Shown here: positions 26,242-36,589 of the stretch, piece after piece
How positions within the stretch are numbered: position 1 is the stretch's first letter
Layout: the number at the start of each line of letters is the position of its first letter
Assembly (NCBI RefSeq): GCF_024679095.1
Contig: NW_026111784.1
Coordinates: forward strand, 193,501-257,500
Length of the DNA stretch: 64,000 nucleotides
Direction of reading: 5' to 3'
From: Eriocheir sinensis
Lineage: Eukaryota; Arthropoda; Malacostraca; Decapoda; Varunidae
Notes under the pieces: generated by a model
Seen by the model: the letters and a program-made list of their open reading frames with translations, nothing else
Databases searched by the model: none
What the model was told of the DNA's origin: nothing
Program-made: the position numbers and the translations under genes

Positions 26242-29200
26242 AGATGATAGCACCTTGATATTGAAGAGCAGATGATAGCACCTTGATATTGAGGAGCAGA
26301 TGATAGCACCTTGATATTGAGGAGAAGATGAAAGCACCTCCATATTGAGGAGCAGATGAAAGCACCTCGATATTGAGGAGCAGATGAAAGCACCTCGATA
26401 TTGAGGAGCAGATGATAGCACCTCGATACTGAGGAGCAGATGATAGCACCTCGATATTGAGGAGCAGGTGAGAGCACCTTGATATTGAGGGCAGAAGAAA
26501 GCACATTGATATTGAGAAGCAGTTGTAAACAGCTCCATATTGAGGAGCAGATGATAGCACCTCGATATTGAGGAGCAGATGATAGCACCTCGATATTGAG
26601 GAGCAGGTGAGAGCACCTTGATATTGAAGAGCTGGTGAAAGAATATCAATATTGGGCAGCAGATGATAGCACCTCGATATTGAGGAGAAGATGAAAGCAC
26701 CTCGATATTGAGGAGAAGATGAAAGCGCCTCGATATTGAGAAGATTAAAGCACCTCGATATTAAACAGCAGATGAAAGCAACTCGATATTGAGGAGCAGG
26801 TGAAAGCACCTCGATATTGAAGAGCAGGTGAAAGCACCTCGATATTGAGGAGCAGATGAAAGCACCTCGACATTAAACAGCAGATGAAAGCACCTCGATA
26901 TTGAAGAGCAGGTGAAAGCACCTCGATATTGAGGAGCAGATAAAAGCACCTTAATATTGAGGAGCAGATGAAAGCACTTCGATATTGAGGAGCAGGTGAA
27001 AGCACATCGATATTGAGGAGCAGATGAAAACACCTTGATATTGAGGAGCAGATGAAAGCACCTTGATATTGAGGAGCAAATAAAAGCACCTTGATATTGA
27101 GGAGCAGATGAAAGCACCTTGATATAGAGGAGCAGATGAAAGCACCTCGATATTGATGAGCAGATGAAAGCACCTCGATATTGAGGAGCAGATAAAAGTA
27201 CCTCGATATTGAGGAACAGATGAAAGCACCTCGATATTGAGCAGCAGACGAAAGCACCTCGATATTGAATTGCAGATAATAGGACCTCGATATTGAGGAA
27301 CAGATGAAAGCACATTGATATTGAGGAGCAGATGAAAGCAGCTCTATATTGAGGAGCAGGTGAAAGCACATGGATATAGAGGAGCAGATGAAAGCACCTT
27401 GATATTGAGGAGCAAATGAAAGCACCTTGATATTTAGGATCAGATGAAAGCAGCTCTATATTGAGGAGCAGGTGAAAGCACATGGATATAGAGGAGCAGA
27501 TGAAAGCACCTTGATATTGAGGAACAGAAGAAAGCACCATGATATTTAGTAGCAGATGAAAGCAGCTCTATATTGAGGAGCAGGTGAAAGCACATGGATA
27601 TTGAGGAGTAAATGAAAGCACCTTGATATTGAGGAGGAGATGAAAGAACCTTGATATTGAGGAACAGATGAAAGCACCTTAGATATAGAGGAGCAGATGA
27701 AAGCGCCACGATATTAAGGAGCAAATGAAATCACCTCGATATTGAGCAGCAGACGAAAGCACCTCGATATTGAGGAGCAGATGATTCCACCTCGATATTG
27801 AGGAGCAGATGGAAGCACCTCGATATTGCGGAGAAGATGATATCACCTCGATTTTGAGGAGCAGATGAAAGCACCTCGATATTGAGGAGCAGATGGTACC
27901 ACCTCGATATTGATGAGCAGATGAAAGCACCTCGATATTGTGGATCAGATGAAAACACCTCGATATTGAGGAGCAGATGAAAGCACTTCGATAATGAGGA
28001 GCAGATGAAAGCACATCCATATTGAGTAGCAGAAGAAAGCACTTTGATATTAAGGAGCATATGAAAGCACTTTCATATTGAGGAGCAGATGAAAACACCT
28101 CGCTATTGAAGAGCAGATGAAAGCACATCGATATTGAGGAGCAAATGAAAACACCTTGATATTAAGGAGCAGAAGAAAGCACCTTGATATTGATGAGTAG
28201 ATGTAAACAGCTCCATATTGAGGAGCAGATGAAAGCACCTCGATATTGAGGAGCAGATGAACGCACCTTGATATTGAGTAGCAGAAGAAAGCACCTTGAT
28301 ATTGAAGAGAAGGTGAAAGCACCTTGATAATGAGGAGCAGACGAAAGCACATCGATATTGAGGAGCAGATGAAAGCACATCGATAATGAGGAGCAGATGA
28401 AAGCACCTTGATATTGAGGAGCAGAAGGAAGCACCTTGATATTGAGGAGTAAATGTAAACTGCTCCATATAGTGGATCAGATGATAGCACCTCGATATTG
28501 AGGAGCAGATGGGAGCACCTTGATACTGAGGAGCAGATGAAAGCACATCGATATTGGGGAGCAGATGAAAGCACCTCGATAATGATGAGCAGATAAAAGC
28601 ACCTCGATATTAAGGAGCAGGTGAAAGGACATCGATATTGGGGAGCAGGTGAAAACACCTTGATATTGAGGAGCTAGTGAAAGCTCTTCGATATTGAGGA
28701 GCACCTCGGTACTGAGGTGCAGATGAAAGCACCTTGATATTGAGGAGCAGATGAGAGCAATTCGATATTGAGGAGCAGGTTAAAGCACATCGATATTGAG
28801 GAGCAGATGAAAGCACCTTGATATTGAGGGGCAGATGAAAGTACATCGATATTGAGGATCAGATGAAAGCACCTCGATATTGAGGAGCAGATGAAAGCAC
28901 CTCGATATTGAGGAGCAGAAAAAAAGCACATCGATTTTGAGGAGCAGATGAAAGCACCTTGATATTGAGGAGCAGATGAAGGCAATTTAATATTGAGGAG
29001 CAGATGAAAGCACCTTGATATTGTGAAGCAAATGGAAGCACCTTGATATTAATGAGCAGATGAAAACAGCTTGATAATGAGGAGCAGATGAAAGCACCTT
29101 GATATTGAGGAGCAGATGAAAGCAGCTCGATATTGAATAGCAGGTGAAAGCACATCGATATTGAGGAGTAGATGAAAGCACCTTCTTATTGAGGAGCAGA

Positions 29201-29827
29201 TGAAAGCAACTCTACATTGAGGAGCAGATGAAAGCACCTTGATATTGAGGAGCAGATGAAAGCACCTTGATATTGAGGAGCAGATGAAAGCACCTCGATA
29301 CTGAGGAGGAGATGAAAGCACCTCGATATTGAGGAACAGATGAAAGCACCTCGATATTGAGCAGCAGATGAAAGCACCTCGATATTGAGGAGCAAATAAT
29401 ATCACCTCGACTTTGAGGAGCAGATGAAAGCACCTCGATATTGAGGAGCAGATGAAAGCACCTCGATATTGAGTAGCAGATGAAAGCACCTCGATATTGA
29501 GGAGCAAATAATATCACCTCAATATTGAGGAGCAGATGAAAGCACCTTGATATTGAGTAGCAGATGAAAGCACCTTGATATTGAAGAGCTGGTGAAAGCA
29601 CATCGATTTTGGGGAGCGGGTGAAAGCACCTTGATATTGAGGAGCAGGTGAAAGCACCTCGATATTGGGGAGCGGGTGAAAGCACCTTGATATTGAGGAG
29701 CAAATGATAGCACCTCGATATTGAGGAGCAGGTGAAAGCACATCGATATTAAGGAGCAGATGAAAGCCCCTCGATATTGAGGAGCAGATGAAAGCACCTC
29801 GATATTGTGGAGCGGGTGAAAGCACCT
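26242..29827 (-). repeat. Satellite A, inverted orientation
   Basis: About 128 units of the same 28-bp repeat, now on the minus strand (on the + strand the core reads CCTCGATATTGAGGAG). Units are more diverged than in the central direct array, with a local higher-order repeat near 27330-27650. Minus-strand frames are repeat artefacts. Confidence 0.96.
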
Positions 29828-30861
29828 TGTTATAGTAGGATATCAATGCTCGTTCTCCTCCAAGCCACGTGAACTCACCGCCAAACTCCGGGGACAGGCG
29901 TACAAGGGAAGAAGGAGTCAACGCACCTGCCGTCCGCGGCACCGCACCTGCCGTCCGCGGCAACGCACAAGGCGCCAGCTACAAGCATCTCACAAGTCGC
30001 CACCTACGTGCAACTCACAAGGCGCCAGCTACAAGCATCTCCCAAGTCGCCACCTACGTGCAACTCACAAGGCGCCAGCTACAAGCATCTCCCAAGTCGC
30101 CACCTACGTGCAACTCACAAGGCGCCAGCTACAAGCATCTCACAAGTCGCCACCTACGTGCAACTCACAAGGCGCCAGCTACAAGCATCTCCCAAGTCGC
30201 CACCTACGTGCAACTCACAAGGCGCCAGCTACAAGCATCTCCCAAGTCGCCACCTACGTGCAACTCACATGGCTCCAGCTACAAGCATCTCACTAGTCGC
30301 CACCTACGTGCAACTCACAAGGCGCCATCTACAAGCCTCGAGCACACCAGCTATAAGCAACTCTACAGGCGTCCAGCCTACAAGCCTCGAGCACACCAGC
30401 TACAAGCCTACAGGCTCTACAGCCTACAAGCCTCGAGCACACCAGCTTCAAGCAACTCTACAGGCGTCAAGCCTACAAGCCCCGAGCACACCCACAGGCC
30501 TCCGCAGCCGATAGCGAGGGCCACAATCTACAAGCCGCTCACCCGCTTCAAGCCAGCACTGCTACGTACCCTGCAAGCCACTCCACGATACGGCAGAGGT
30601 ATTCACACCTGCAACGAGGGGGCACGCCCCGCTGACCTTGGGACACCCCGCATGCCCCTCGCTCCACAGCTGGCGGCACCACCGCCGCTGCCGGGAGCAT
30701 CGGCCCAAACCTCTTCCGGCAAACAGTCAGCAAGGGTACCCGCGGACATCTCCCGGTGACTGCAAGCTGTTCCCACTACCGTTTCTTGCAAGGCGTCTTC
30801 TCAAGAGGTTACACACCCAAGTCGTCTTCTCTGCCACAGCCGCCCATCTCTTACTATAACA
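29828..30861 (+). repeat. 5' terminal segment with inverted ends and 50-bp tandem repeats
   Basis: Begins TGTTATAGTAGGA and ends TCTTACTATAACA, a 13-bp inverted match with one mismatch that could be the two ends of an LTR. Inside, about seven copies of a 50-bp repeat (core GGCGCCAGCTACAAGCATCT, 29967-30325) are followed by CCTCGAGCACACCAGCTA repeats to about 30490. The proline- and threonine-rich frames here are repeat artefacts. If this is the 5' LTR it is not matched by the 3' end of the element beyond 21 bp. Confidence 0.5.
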
Positions 30862-31835
30862 AGGACGACGCGGCCATCATACGTCTGGCGGCAGTGTACC
30901 AGCTCCCAGCCGCGCACCGCGGCCGCTCATTTTGCTGGGTCAGCAGTTTTTCAACCTCCATTGCGAGTCCTCCGATGTCAGCCCATCCCTCACCTCTCAC
31001 CGCCGCTGTGGCCGCGGCCGAGGTTTCCTGACGCGCCTACAACGACTGCACGTCACCCAGGGCATCACAGGCCGTCGCCCTCTCCACTACATCTGCTGAT
31101 TAATCTTGGTATTTGTGGATATTCCATTCTTGTCCAAATATGCCGACTCGGCTCATTTTCATTATTATCCGTGCAGAGGCACGATTTTTTTATTTCTGTG
31201 TTCCTAACACTGTTCTTCAGTCATAATTGTGAGAGTAACGTTCATTCCTATACGATATTGATTCTTTCTTATAGTTTGCTAGCGAGTCTATTGAGTATAG
31301 TGTGAGTTCCCTTATCATAGTTAATCTTCATCAGTGTGCCCTGCCTCCGTTTTCTTTTCACCGCTCGAGAGAAAACGTGAGCTTCAATGGTATACTCACT
31401 TAACATACCACTTTGTTTATATAGTTATTCTTTCATTATACCCATATCATTAGGGCATTCCATTATAACCTTAACTTCTATTACGTCTATACAGGCACTT
31501 GCTAGCCATTCTTTCTTGCCTTTTTAGGGTTTTCAATGCAAACTATTCATTCCTACACGTTCCGTTTATTGGTTCATATTTACAGCTATCAACATTTGCC
31601 CCTCTTTTGTGAATGGTTTACACCATAGTATGAACAAAGACACTCTCGCTAAACTCGGCGACACCTTTAAACAGTTGGCTCGTCCTTCAAGTGAGGAGGA
31701 ATTGGAGCAAGGTGCAACCACCGGTGATTTAAATGTGGTGAATTTGCGATCGGGGCTACGTATTCTTCCTCCCAAGGGATAGCGCCCTTCACCTTCAGAA
31801 TCGTCTGAATACTTAACCCCACTCGGCCGAACACA
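30862..31835 (+). other. Leader region before gag
   Basis: No primer binding site beginning TGG is evident right after 30861. A 50-codon frame from ATG at 31631 to TAG at 31781-31783 lies in a different phase from gag and could be a displaced gag N-terminus. Otherwise nothing is recognised. Confidence 0.4.
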
Positions 31836-32843
31836 ATGCCTGTCGATCCACCTCCCCTCCTCCTCCTGGGGCCCCACACCACTTCCCCCGCCCCGATTCG
31901 GGTCATTCCAACTCACGCCAGTATTCGACAATTCTCGGGAGGCGAGACCGATTTTTCGGCGCGACAGTTTTTAGATTTGTGTGAATCTGCCATCGTAAAT
32001 TCCTCCATTACGGAAGATCATGATAAAATCGCTTTCATTCGGTCACGGTTACTTCCAGGCTCTCGGGCACTGAATTTGATGCAGTCCTCAGCGTTCGCTT
32101 CGGGGGACATTGGTGTAAACTATGAGGTTTTTAAAGGGAATTTCATTAAAATCTTCGGGGGCGGGAGTAAACCAAGCATCGTTAGACAGATGGCACACAC
32201 GGTTGAGTCCCTCCAAAAAAATTCCTCAACAAAGCCGATTTGGGACGCCATGATTGAGGCAAATCAGCTGGCGGTTGACTGTGTCAAGAGCTTGGAAGAC
32301 GCGCTCTGGCTTCCAGGGGGCTGTATGCAAAAGCACCAGGTGAAGACAGCTTTCGAGTTGTTTTTTTACTTATTTCATATTTCAGAGAAGAACCGCCGTT
32401 CTGCCCTCCCTTTGGCCTTCAAACCGAGCGGGAAGTTGGTTGACTTCGTCTCAGAGTTAGAAGTCAAGGTTCAGGAACACCCTCACCATCAACCCCTCGC
32501 AACGGCAGCAGCATTGCAAGCACAAAGTAAGGCATCTCTCACATGTAGTTTTTGCAAACAATCGGGCCATTCTGAACATTCTTGTTTCGCGAAACGTAGG
32601 GAATCAACACATTCACGACGGGGCTCAGATAGGAGGTCAGGAGGTTACAGGGGCGGGCATCATTCATCACACAGGAACCCTAGGCCAAACCATCAGCGGA
32701 AGGCTGCCTTTTGCCATATCCACGGGAATTGTTTTCATGATTCAGACAGTTGTTCTGCAATACAAAAGGCCAAGGAGGAACAGAAGTACAAGTCCTCAGC
32801 GGACAGTAAACCACACTCCTCTTCTCAGAATAAAAAGACATGA
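31836..32843 (+). CDS. Gag-like polyprotein of the env-bearing retroelement
   Basis: 335 codons. Gag forms the particle shell and binds genomic RNA. A zinc knuckle CSFCKQSGHSEHSC (C237, C240, H245, C250; CX2CX4HX4C) is at 32544-32585, followed by an Arg/Ser-rich basic stretch and a second Cys/His motif, CHIHGNCFHDSDSC, seen in some gypsy Gag proteins. The middle is a mixed helical region without a named domain that I can assign. The frame ends in TGA, and the protease frame follows in the same phase. The Met at 31836 may not be the true start, since a candidate N-terminus lies upstream in another phase. Confidence 0.8.
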   Translation: MPVDPPPLLLLGPHTTSPAPIRVIPTHASIRQFSGGETDFSARQFLDLCESAIVNSSITEDHDKIAFIRSRLLPGSRALNLMQSSAFASGDIGVNYEVFKGNFIKIFGGGSKPSIVRQMAHTVESLQKNSSTKPIWDAMIEANQLAVDCVKSLEDALWLPGGCMQKHQVKTAFELFFYLFHISEKNRRSALPLAFKPSGKLVDFVSELEVKVQEHPHHQPLATAAALQAQSKASLTCSFCKQSGHSEHSCFAKRRESTHSRRGSDRRSGGYRGGHHSSHRNPRPNHQRKAAFCHIHGNCFHDSDSCSAIQKAKEEQKYKSSADSKPHSSSQNKKT

Positions 32844-33653
32844 CTTCGTGACAGCCCCGAGGCGTACATCCAAGTGTCCCTTAAGGAAAATACTAATTGG
32901 GAGCAACTTGACTCCGTCATTGCCGCCTTGGGACGGACAAGCATAATTGCCCTCCCTTGCAAGGTGGGCAACATTTCACTCACCTTAGCGGTTGACACAG
33001 GTGCCACAGTCAATGTCATCTCCGACTCCGCTTACAGGTCTCTGACACGACAGGCGAGTGGGGAACATTGGCCGCTCCAAGAGAACGACCTGAATGTGAT
33101 AGGCGTGACGGGCACCACTTTGGGAATCCTTGGGCGAGTACCACTAACAGTCAGCTTACATGAAAAAGTATGTCCCTTTCGAGATTTCTTTTATGTCTCT
33201 AGCAGGTTTGCTTTACCTGTGGATGGGATCTTAGGATTAAACGCCATGAAAGACCTGCACATAACCATAAACCCTGAAAGCAACGCGATCGTGTATCAAG
33301 GCCGACGCATACAGGGGATGGTAAATCCATCGCCTCTGTCAACTGTAATCTCACCCTCAGAGGTGGAAAATGACCAACCCACCAGAGACTCAGGGACTGC
33401 CACCGCCCAAGTGTCACCTCTTACGGTCAAACCACACGAAACCATTGCAGACTTGTGGCGGACAGTAACGGCAGTCGTAGAAGGTCCTCATATAGTTCCG
33501 GATCGTGCTGCAAAACTTGTTAAAATCCGTTTGCCTAACGCCCCTCCGACGGGCAGTGATGTGTGTATCGACGGAGTTCCTCACGTACACCGCGTGACGG
33601 TGGAGGTAACTCTTGCAACAGTCAAGGAGGGAGGTTTGGAGAGGCATTGGTAA
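32844..33653 (+). CDS. Aspartic protease region of pol (env-bearing element)
   Basis: In the same phase as gag, separated from it only by one TGA; the first Met is at 32874. The catalytic motif is AVDTGATVNVISD with DTG at 32994-33002, and a GILGLNAMKD-type motif follows at about 33225-33250, as in retropepsins. It cleaves Gag-Pol. The last 91 bp overlap the next frame, into which the coding sense continues by a -1 shift near 33630. Confidence 0.8.
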   Translation, partial: LRDSPEAYIQVSLKENTNWEQLDSVIAALGRTSIIALPCKVGNISLTLAVDTGATVNVISDSAYRSLTRQASGEHWPLQENDLNVIGVTGTTLGILGRVPLTVSLHEKVCPFRDFFYVSSRFALPVDGILGLNAMKDLHITINPESNAIVYQGRRIQGMVNPSPLSTVISPSEVENDQPTRDSGTATAQVSPLTVKPHETIADLWRTVTAVVEGPHIVPDRAAKLVKIRLPNAPPTGSDVCIDGVPHVHRVTVEVTLATVKEGGLERHW

Positions 33654-35323
33654 TAAACACGTCTGGATCCCCTGTATCCTTAAAACACGGTGTTCGATTA
33701 TGCCAGTGTCTAGTGTATGGGAGAAATGTCGCCCCGGAACCAGCTGAATACCCTTCAGCCCAAGTCTCAGGCATAACCTCGGCGTGTCAGGCTTCTCCCG
33801 AACAAGACACAGCTAATTTAGAGGCATTCCTAGAAGTTGCACACTATTCCGAAATTAATCCAACCTTAGTCCAGCTTCTGGAACATTATCGGGGGGCGCT
33901 TGCTCTACCAGGCGAGCCGCTTGGAGTTACGCAGTGTGCTGAACACCACATTAAGTTACAACCCAATACAAATCCTGTATATATCAATGCGTACAAGCTC
34001 CCCCACAGTCAGAGGGAGGTGGTGCAACAACTTATCTCTGAAATGTTAGAACAAGGTGTCATCAAAGAATCGAATTCCCCGTGGAATTCACCCTTGTTCC
34101 TGGTTCCAAAGAAAGACGGCTCTTATCGTCCTGTGATTGATTTCCGGCGTGTGAACACCGCGACCGTGGATGATCATTTTCCGCTTCCCGTTCTTAGAGA
34201 TCTTCTGATGTGTCTCGGTAGAGGAAATAAAGTCTTTACGAGTCTTGATCTGGTCAGTGGCTACTGGCAACTGCCCATGGCCCCCGAGTCACGTGAAATA
34301 ACGGCTTTCAGCACGCCTCATGGCCACTATGAGTGGACGAGGATGCCGTTCGGGCTCAAAGGAGCTCCCTTGACTTTCCAAAGGACAATGAACAGTATTT
34401 TTGGTGACTTGCTGGGCAACTCTGTCTATGTGTATTTAGACGACATCATCATAGCAAGTAAAGACGTGCATGCACACATGGAAACACTAAAAGCAGTCCT
34501 ACACAGACTTCAAGAGGTCGGATTAAAGCTCAAAATCACCAAATGTGAATTTTTAAAGCCTCGGATCAAGTTCTTGGGGCATGTCGTGGACGAATTCGGC
34601 ATCCACACAGTGGACGACAAAATAAAGTCTATTGCCGAGTTCCCTCAGCCAACGTCTGCGGACAAGGTACGGTCTTTCTTGGGTGTCGCAGGTTATTACA
34701 GGCCTTTCATTAAGGACTTCGCAGCTCGCGCGAGTCCCCTAACCCATCTTTTAAAGAAAGACGTACCATTTCAGTGGCTCCCAGCTCAACAAACGAGTTT
34801 TGAGGATTTAAAGAAAGCGCTTACACGGGCTCCGGTCCTTGTCTTTCCGGATTTCAAGGACCCTTTTCAGCTTTGTACCGACGCTTCGGCTAGTGGAGTA
34901 GGAGCCGCGCTGATGCAAACAGATAAGTCCGGCAAAAAGCATGTGATAGCGTTCGCCAGTCGAGTACTTACAGCTCCGGAAAAGAACTATTCTGTTACCC
35001 ACCTAGAGGCTCTTGCCATTGTGTGGGCTCTGAAGCATTTTCGTGACATTGTGATGGGGTACAAAATTGTGGTGTTTACGGACCACGCGGCCATAACTGA
35101 TCTTTTCAAGGGAAAAAACCTACACGGTCGTCTGGCAAGATGGTTCTTAACGATCCAAGCATACAATCCGGAGATAAAATACATCACCGGGAAAACAAAT
35201 GTGGTCGCAGATGCCTTATCTCGGAATGTTCCGATAGGCGCGATTACCACCCCAGAGGTCATCCACAACTTCACTTCACCTGAGCTACACACTGCTCAGC
35301 GTGACCACCCATTTGAGGAATAG
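33563..35323 (+). CDS. Reverse transcriptase and RNase H of the env-bearing element
   Basis: 586 codons. RT motifs in order: KESNSPWNSPLFLVPKKDGS (about 34065-34125), FTSLDLVSGYWQLPM (about 34236-34280), MPFGLKGAPLTFQ, then the catalytic box YLDD at 34433-34444 followed by IIIAS. The connection has LGHVVDEFGI and SFLGVAGYYRPFI. RNase H begins near 34865 (LCTDASASGVGAALMQ) with THLEALAIVWAL and FTDHAAI. The order and sequence style are Ty3/gypsy, gypsy-17.6-like. The frame ends at TAG 35321-35323, after which about 120 bp of sense continue in another phase before integrase. Confidence 0.92.
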   Translation: MYRRSSSRTPRDGGGNSCNSQGGRFGEALVINTSGSPVSLKHGVRLCQCLVYGRNVAPEPAEYPSAQVSGITSACQASPEQDTANLEAFLEVAHYSEINPTLVQLLEHYRGALALPGEPLGVTQCAEHHIKLQPNTNPVYINAYKLPHSQREVVQQLISEMLEQGVIKESNSPWNSPLFLVPKKDGSYRPVIDFRRVNTATVDDHFPLPVLRDLLMCLGRGNKVFTSLDLVSGYWQLPMAPESREITAFSTPHGHYEWTRMPFGLKGAPLTFQRTMNSIFGDLLGNSVYVYLDDIIIASKDVHAHMETLKAVLHRLQEVGLKLKITKCEFLKPRIKFLGHVVDEFGIHTVDDKIKSIAEFPQPTSADKVRSFLGVAGYYRPFIKDFAARASPLTHLLKKDVPFQWLPAQQTSFEDLKKALTRAPVLVFPDFKDPFQLCTDASASGVGAALMQTDKSGKKHVIAFASRVLTAPEKNYSVTHLEALAIVWALKHFRDIVMGYKIVVFTDHAAITDLFKGKNLHGRLARWFLTIQAYNPEIKYITGKTNVVADALSRNVPIGAITTPEVIHNFTSPELHTAQRDHPFEE

Positions 35324-35439
35324 TTTAAGTTACGCCCTCGAGTCGGGAGACGAAACAAACCTTCCTGAATTGCCAGTTCCTTTTCACAATTCTTCCTATC
35401 AGAGGACAACCTCCTTTGTAGGTCATGGCCAACCAAACC

Positions 35440-36562
35440 GGTACCTATAGACCAACTGGTCATCCCAGACATATACGTCCCCGTGACGCTTAAGCTGGTC
35501 CACAACACACCCATTGCGGGTCACCCAGGAAGAGACAAGACGCTATCTGTCACCAGACGAAAATTCTACTGGCCCACATTACGGGTTGATGTAGAAAAAC
35601 ATGTCGCACATTGCGTCGTTTGTGCTAAGCACAAGGGGTCCGTCAAAGGGCCAGCACCTATGTTGCAATACCCAGTACCAGAGGCGCCATGGGATGTTGT
35701 TAATATAGACTTACTACAGCTCCCCCAGAGCCAACATGGCTCGCGCTACTTATTGGTGTGCGTCGACCAGTTCTCTAGGTTTCTAGTTCTAGCGCCTCTC
35801 AAGGACAAGACAGCCACACGCGTGGCCCATGCCCTCGTGACTCACGTGTTGTGTCCACATTCGTCTCCTCGAATTCTTCTGAGTGACAATGGCACCGAGT
35901 TTAGGAACTCAGTATTGAGCGAAATATGCGCTCAGTTTAACATCACGCAATCCTTCATCACAGCTTACCACCCAGCTGCTAATGGGTTGGCAGAGAGGGC
36001 TAATAGGAAAATCTTACAGGTCCTCAGGCCTATCGTGAACGATCTCCACGATAATTGGGAGGATTGGCTATCGCATATAGCCGCTTCCATAAATACGTCG
36101 GTAAACGACTCTACGGGGAAGTCTCCCTACTACATCTTGTATGGGGTGGAGAAACGTCTTCCGTACGACTTCCTAACAACCCCACAGCAACCTCTCTACA
36201 ACATTGATAGGTACGCACAACAGCAGATGCATATGTTTTCCAAGATACACTCAGAAGTTAGGTGTACGTTAAAAGCTACGAAGGTTGAAATGATGTCAAA
36301 ACAACACAAACAGGCCGTCCCGGTGAATTTCAAAGAGGGTGACACAGTCATGATTAAGCAAGCGGAAAGGAGTTCGAAACTGGGGGCTAAATTTGTGGGT
36401 CCTTACCGAGTTGTTCGGAATGTCAGTCTAGAAGTTCACAGTGATCGTCTGAAAGTAATTCCCCCACCTTTGGACCTTGATATTGGTACTTCCCCCTCAG
36501 AGTCAAATGTTCAACAGGATAATCCCAACACCCATTGCTATAACTTGAGACCACGGGTTTAA
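35440..36562 (+). CDS. Integrase of the env-bearing element
   Basis: The first Met is at 35483 but the domain is open from about 35440. An HHCC zinc module (HNTPIAGH ... CVVCAKHKG) is at about 35500-35635. The catalytic triad is intact: Asp at 35708-35710 (VVNIDLLQL), Asp at 35885-35887 (LLSDNGTEF) and Glu at 35993-35995 (GLAERANRK), giving D-58-D-35-E spacing. The C-terminal part has FKEGDTVMIK and VGPYRVV. Integrase inserts the cDNA and produces the short target duplication. Confidence 0.92.
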
Positions 36563-36589
36563 ATACTTCATTCCCACCACTTTCAGATC

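Noticed and set aside
29869..30759. A 296-codon Ser/Thr/Gln-rich protein
   Set aside because: It is the translation of 50-bp tandem repeats, open in two phases.
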